This document shows, in pieces, positions 61,739-64,000 of a stretch of 64,000 nt of DNA. Position 1 is the first letter of the stretch. Each line of letters opens with the position of its first letter. The stretch is from positions 62,001 to 126,000 of the forward strand of contig CAWJEX010000017.1 in NCBI GenBank assembly GCA_963841995.1. Reading direction: 5' to 3'. The translations under genes and the position numbers were made by a program. The DNA is from DATDPM01 sp963841995. GTDB taxonomy: Bacteria; Pseudomonadota; Alphaproteobacteria; DATDPM01. The notes below the pieces were generated by a model. It was not told where the DNA came from. It saw only the letters and a list, made by a program, of their open reading frames with translations, and ran no database searches.

Positions 61739-62353
61739 ATGTTCATCGAGGTCTTCCTCAAGGGAATTGCCGCCGGCCTGCTGATCGCTGCGCCGGTCGG
61801 GCCGGTCGGGGTGCTCTGCGTCCATCGCACCCTGGTCTGGGGACGGCTTCACGGCCTGCTGTCCGGCTTTGGCGCCGCGGTGGCAGACGCCCTCTTTGCC
61901 GTTATTGCCGCCTTCGGCCTCAGCTTCGTGTCCGATTTCATGATCGCGCATCAACACTGGTTGCGGTTAGGCGGCGGCTGCCTGCTCCTCATCCTGGGGG
62001 CCAAGAACCTGCTCTCGAAGCCGGCGGCGCCCAATGAAGCCGAGCCAAGGCGAAGCTTGATCGGCGACTCCGCTTCGGCATTTGCGCTCACGGCAACCAA
62101 CCCGATCACCATTATCTCGTTTTTAGGTGTCTTCGCTGCCTTAGGCGTCGGCGGCCACATCGGCAGGCTCGAGGCGAATGCCCTCGTCCTCGGAGTATTT
62201 TCCGGCTCGGCATTGTGGTGGATCCTGCTTTCCACCGGAGTCGGATTCATGCGTCGCACGATCGAGACACTTTATCTGCGCTGGGTCCACGTCATATCGG
62301 GTGTCTTGATGCTCGTCTTCGGCGCAGGCGCCCTGGCGGGTCTGCTATGGTGA
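61739..62353 (+). CDS. LysE family translocator
   Basis: A 204-residue inner-membrane exporter with six hydrophobic helices. It starts FLKGIAAGLLIAAPVGPVGVLCVHRTL, the LysE/RhtB N-terminal signature, and has FALTATNPITIISFLGVFAALG in the middle. Members export amino acids or related solutes; the substrate here is unknown. Start 61739 is preceded by CAGG and begins the conserved region. The stop overlaps the next gene by 7 bases, so the two are probably coupled. Confidence 0.85.
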   Translation: MFIEVFLKGIAAGLLIAAPVGPVGVLCVHRTLVWGRLHGLLSGFGAAVADALFAVIAAFGLSFVSDFMIAHQHWLRLGGGCLLLILGAKNLLSKPAAPNEAEPRRSLIGDSASAFALTATNPITIISFLGVFAALGVGGHIGRLEANALVLGVFSGSALWWILLSTGVGFMRRTIETLYLRWVHVISGVLMLVFGAGALAGLLW

Positions 62354-62871
62354 CGCGCATTGCTTCTTTGATCGGCGCGGCCGCGGCCTTCGTCTTCGTG
62401 TCAGCGAGCGTATTGAGCGTATTCGCCGACGACGACAAGACCGATGACAAAGCAAACGGCACCGCGTTCGAGAAACAGGCGGGCGACGTGAAATCGGTTT
62501 GCGCCAATGACCCAAAGTCCGGCCACCTGATTTGCGCCCTCGTCTACGCGAAACAGCCCTATTTCGGAATTCAGTTCGGCTCCGAAGATGATGCGGAATC
62601 CGTCGCCGTGACCGCGGGCGTGCGCCGCGCCTCCGATTCCAAGATCGAGATCCGCGTCGATCACAACGTCAGTCATTTTATTTATGGCGACGGTTTTCTC
62701 GGCAAAGAAGCCGAATCGATTGTCGACGAGATCAAGAAAGGCAAACGACTCTACGTACGCGTCGATTCCTATGACAACGACGTCAAGAGCGAGGACAGCA
62801 TCGATCTTAGCGAATTCAAATCGGCGCTGCAGGAAATCGAGGACCTGCGCAAAACCCAAGAAGGGCAGTAA
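62347..62871 (+). CDS. Secreted protein of unknown function
   Basis: A 174-residue protein with a signal peptide (ASLIGAAAAFVFVSASVLSVFA, cut before DDDK) and an acidic mature part. Two cysteines (VCANDPKSGHLICAL) could form a disulfide. The rest, with VRVDSYDNDVKSEDSIDLSEFKSAL, resembles small periplasmic domains such as IalB-type proteins in layout, but I cannot assign it to a family. It overlaps the LysE gene; the GTG at 62350 is an alternative start. Confidence 0.7.
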   Translation: MVTRIASLIGAAAAFVFVSASVLSVFADDDKTDDKANGTAFEKQAGDVKSVCANDPKSGHLICALVYAKQPYFGIQFGSEDDAESVAVTAGVRRASDSKIEIRVDHNVSHFIYGDGFLGKEAESIVDEIKKGKRLYVRVDSYDNDVKSEDSIDLSEFKSALQEIEDLRKTQEGQ

Positions 62872-62920
62872 CCGAAGCCCCCGATCCCGCCCCGCGCAAG
62901 CCCGTGTCGGATTTTCGTGG

Positions 62921-62935
62921 TTAATTAAGGGTTAA
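62921..62935. promoter_or_regulatory. CtrA-type binding site (TTAA-N7-TTAA)
   Basis: TTAATTAAGGGTTAA is an exact TTAA-N7-TTAA, the consensus half-site spacing of the alphaproteobacterial cell-cycle regulator CtrA. It lies about 160 bases before the LpxH-like gene in a 222-base intergenic region. Such a short motif can arise by chance, so binding is inferred. Confidence 0.45.
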
Positions 62936-63093
62936 TCGAAACCTGGGGCGCGAACCTATAAGTCTTTCACGACATTGCGAAACAAAAGTGACGGTTTTGT
63001 TTCAACGGTGTTGCAGCGCAAAAATAAATCGCAAGACATCCCGCACGTCTTTTTTATACTGCCCGCGCGAACCGAACTTCGCGATGTGGTTGA

Positions 63094-63882
63094 ATGTTAC
63101 CGATAGCCCGTCGAGGCCGTTACCGGACCATCTTTATTTCCGACGTTCATTTGGGAACGCGGGGCTGCAAAGCGGAGCATCTGTTAAGCTTCCTGCGCAG
63201 CCACGAATGCGAAGCCCTCTTTCTCGTCGGCGACATATTCGATATCTGGCGCCTCAAGAAAACCTGGTACTGGGTACAAAGCCACAACGACGTGGTGATG
63301 GAAATTCTGCGCAAGGCGCAGAACGGCACCAAGGTCGTCTACGTTCCCGGCAATCACGATGAGGGGGGCCGCGATTACTGCGGCCTTCAACTCGCCAACA
63401 TCAAGATCGCCCGTGAAGACGTTTATGAGACTCTCGACGGGCGCAAGCTTCTGGTGATCCACGGCGACGATTTCGACGGTATCGTCAAATACGCCAAATG
63501 GCTCGCGCACCTTGGCGATACTGCATACAACCTCGCGCTCTCGCTCAATCACTGGTTCAACCTGCTGCGCCGGCGACTCGGCTATCCGTATTGGTCGCTG
63601 TCGGCCTATCTCAAATCCATGGTCAAGGACGCCGTTCAATACATCGACAATTTCGAGCGTGCGCTGGCCGAAGAGGCGCGGCGGCGAAAATTGGACGGCG
63701 TCGTTTGCGGCCATATCCATCGTGCCGAAATCCGGCACATCGAAGACATGCTTTATTGCAACAGCGGCGATTGGGTCGAGAGCTGCACCGCGCTGGTCGA
63801 AGACGAGCGCGGACGCCTTCAAATCGTTCATTGGGCGACCGATGTCGGTCAAATCGCAGGCAGAGCTGCCGTCGCGGCTTAA
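63094..63882 (+). CDS. UDP-2,3-diacylglucosamine diphosphatase-like metallophosphoesterase (LpxH family)
   Basis: A 262-residue calcineurin-like phosphoesterase with the full metal-site series DVHLG, LVGDIFDIW, VPGNHDE, VIHGDDFD and GHIHRAEI. The WRLKK segment and the helical lid (residues about 135-185) match LpxH-like enzymes, which hydrolyse UDP-diacylglucosamine to lipid X in lipid A synthesis. Homologues paired with a glycosyltransferase, as here, may act on another envelope lipid. The next gene starts 8 bases after the stop. Confidence 0.82.
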   Translation: MLPIARRGRYRTIFISDVHLGTRGCKAEHLLSFLRSHECEALFLVGDIFDIWRLKKTWYWVQSHNDVVMEILRKAQNGTKVVYVPGNHDEGGRDYCGLQLANIKIAREDVYETLDGRKLLVIHGDDFDGIVKYAKWLAHLGDTAYNLALSLNHWFNLLRRRLGYPYWSLSAYLKSMVKDAVQYIDNFERALAEEARRRKLDGVVCGHIHRAEIRHIEDMLYCNSGDWVESCTALVEDERGRLQIVHWATDVGQIAGRAAVAA

Positions 63883-63890
63883 GGAGATCT

Positions 63891-64000
63891 ATGCGCATTC
63901 AAATCATCACCGACGCCTGGCACCCGCAAGTGAATGGCGTCGTCCGCACCCTGACCCATACCGTCGGCGAGTTGGAGAAGATGGGCCACAAAATCAATCT
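63891..64000 (+). CDS. Glycosyltransferase family 4/1, N-terminus only
   Basis: The first 36 codons of a gene cut by the window edge. MRIQIITDAWHPQVNGVVRTLTHTVGELEKMGHKI is the typical start of GT4-type glycosyltransferases (PQVNGVVRT motif) that glycosylate membrane lipids. An AAGGAGAT site precedes the ATG. It is probably cotranscribed with the LpxH-like gene. Confidence 0.8.
   Translation, partial: MRIQIITDAWHPQVNGVVRTLTHTVGELEKMGHKIN

Overview
The window is a GC-rich chromosomal segment of an alphaproteobacterium, most like the Rhodospirillales or Rhizobiales side of the class. No rRNA is present, so the genus cannot be named. The placement rests on gene order: rplU-rpmA-obgE-proB-proA-nadD-rsfS-rlmH-gpmI-envC-ctpA-yibQ-rppH, the atpHAGDC block, the priA/DUF484/xerC neighbourhood, and a TCA block sdhCDAB ... 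mdh-sucCD-sucCD-sucAB-lpd. A CtrA-type TTAA-N7-TTAA site agrees with this. I see no prophage, transposase, CRISPR array or integron.

Layout. 1-2.5 kb: end of a phosphate ABC importer operon (pstC partial, pstA, pstB). 2.5-6 kb: a rubrerythrin-VIT1/CCC1 iron transporter with a broken reading frame, two TPM-domain proteins and a LemA lipoprotein. 6-8 kb: an SDR dehydrogenase and an Mcl2-like CoA-ester lyase or thioesterase. 7.8-10.4 kb: a decayed MgtA-type P-type ATPase with one in-frame stop and three frame breaks. 10.8-15 kb: a sensory island with a globin-coupled methyl-accepting protein and two paralogous GAF/LuxR regulators. 15.2-15.6 kb: a 46-residue Lys-rich small protein and tRNA-Ser(CGA). 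15.8-28.5 kb: the ribosome, proline, NAD and cell-envelope operon. 28.5-31.8 kb: carbamate kinase, a cyclic-2,3-diphosphoglycerate-synthetase-like GTPase and a diiron ferritin-like protein. 31.9-36.8 kb: F1-ATPase genes. 37-41.1 kb: priA, a DUF484 protein and xerC. 41.1-59.3 kb, nearly all on the minus strand: E3, E2, E1 of 2-oxoglutarate dehydrogenase, two complete succinyl-CoA synthetase gene pairs around a double-ACT regulator, malate dehydrogenase, nadC, nadA, and succinate dehydrogenase. 59.3-60.3 kb: a 1-kb gap with DnaA-like boxes and an unassigned GC-rich structured segment. 60.3-64 kb: mesaconyl-CoA hydratase, a LysE-type exporter, a secreted protein of unknown function, an LpxH-like phosphoesterase and the start of a glycosyltransferase.

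How it fits together. The segment covers central aerobic metabolism: TCA cycle, complex II, ATP synthase F1, and NAD and proline biosynthesis. Mesaconyl-CoA hydratase and an Mcl2-like protein point to acetyl-CoA assimilation by the ethylmalonyl-CoA pathway.

A caution runs through the whole window. Several core genes, including the essential atpA and sucB, carry a single-base frame break that a one-base correction repairs. rsfS has ATA where an ATG is expected, directly behind a good ribosome-binding site. This looks more like residual base-level error in the assembly than widespread gene decay. mgtA, with four lesions including a nonsense codon, is the best candidate for a true pseudogene.
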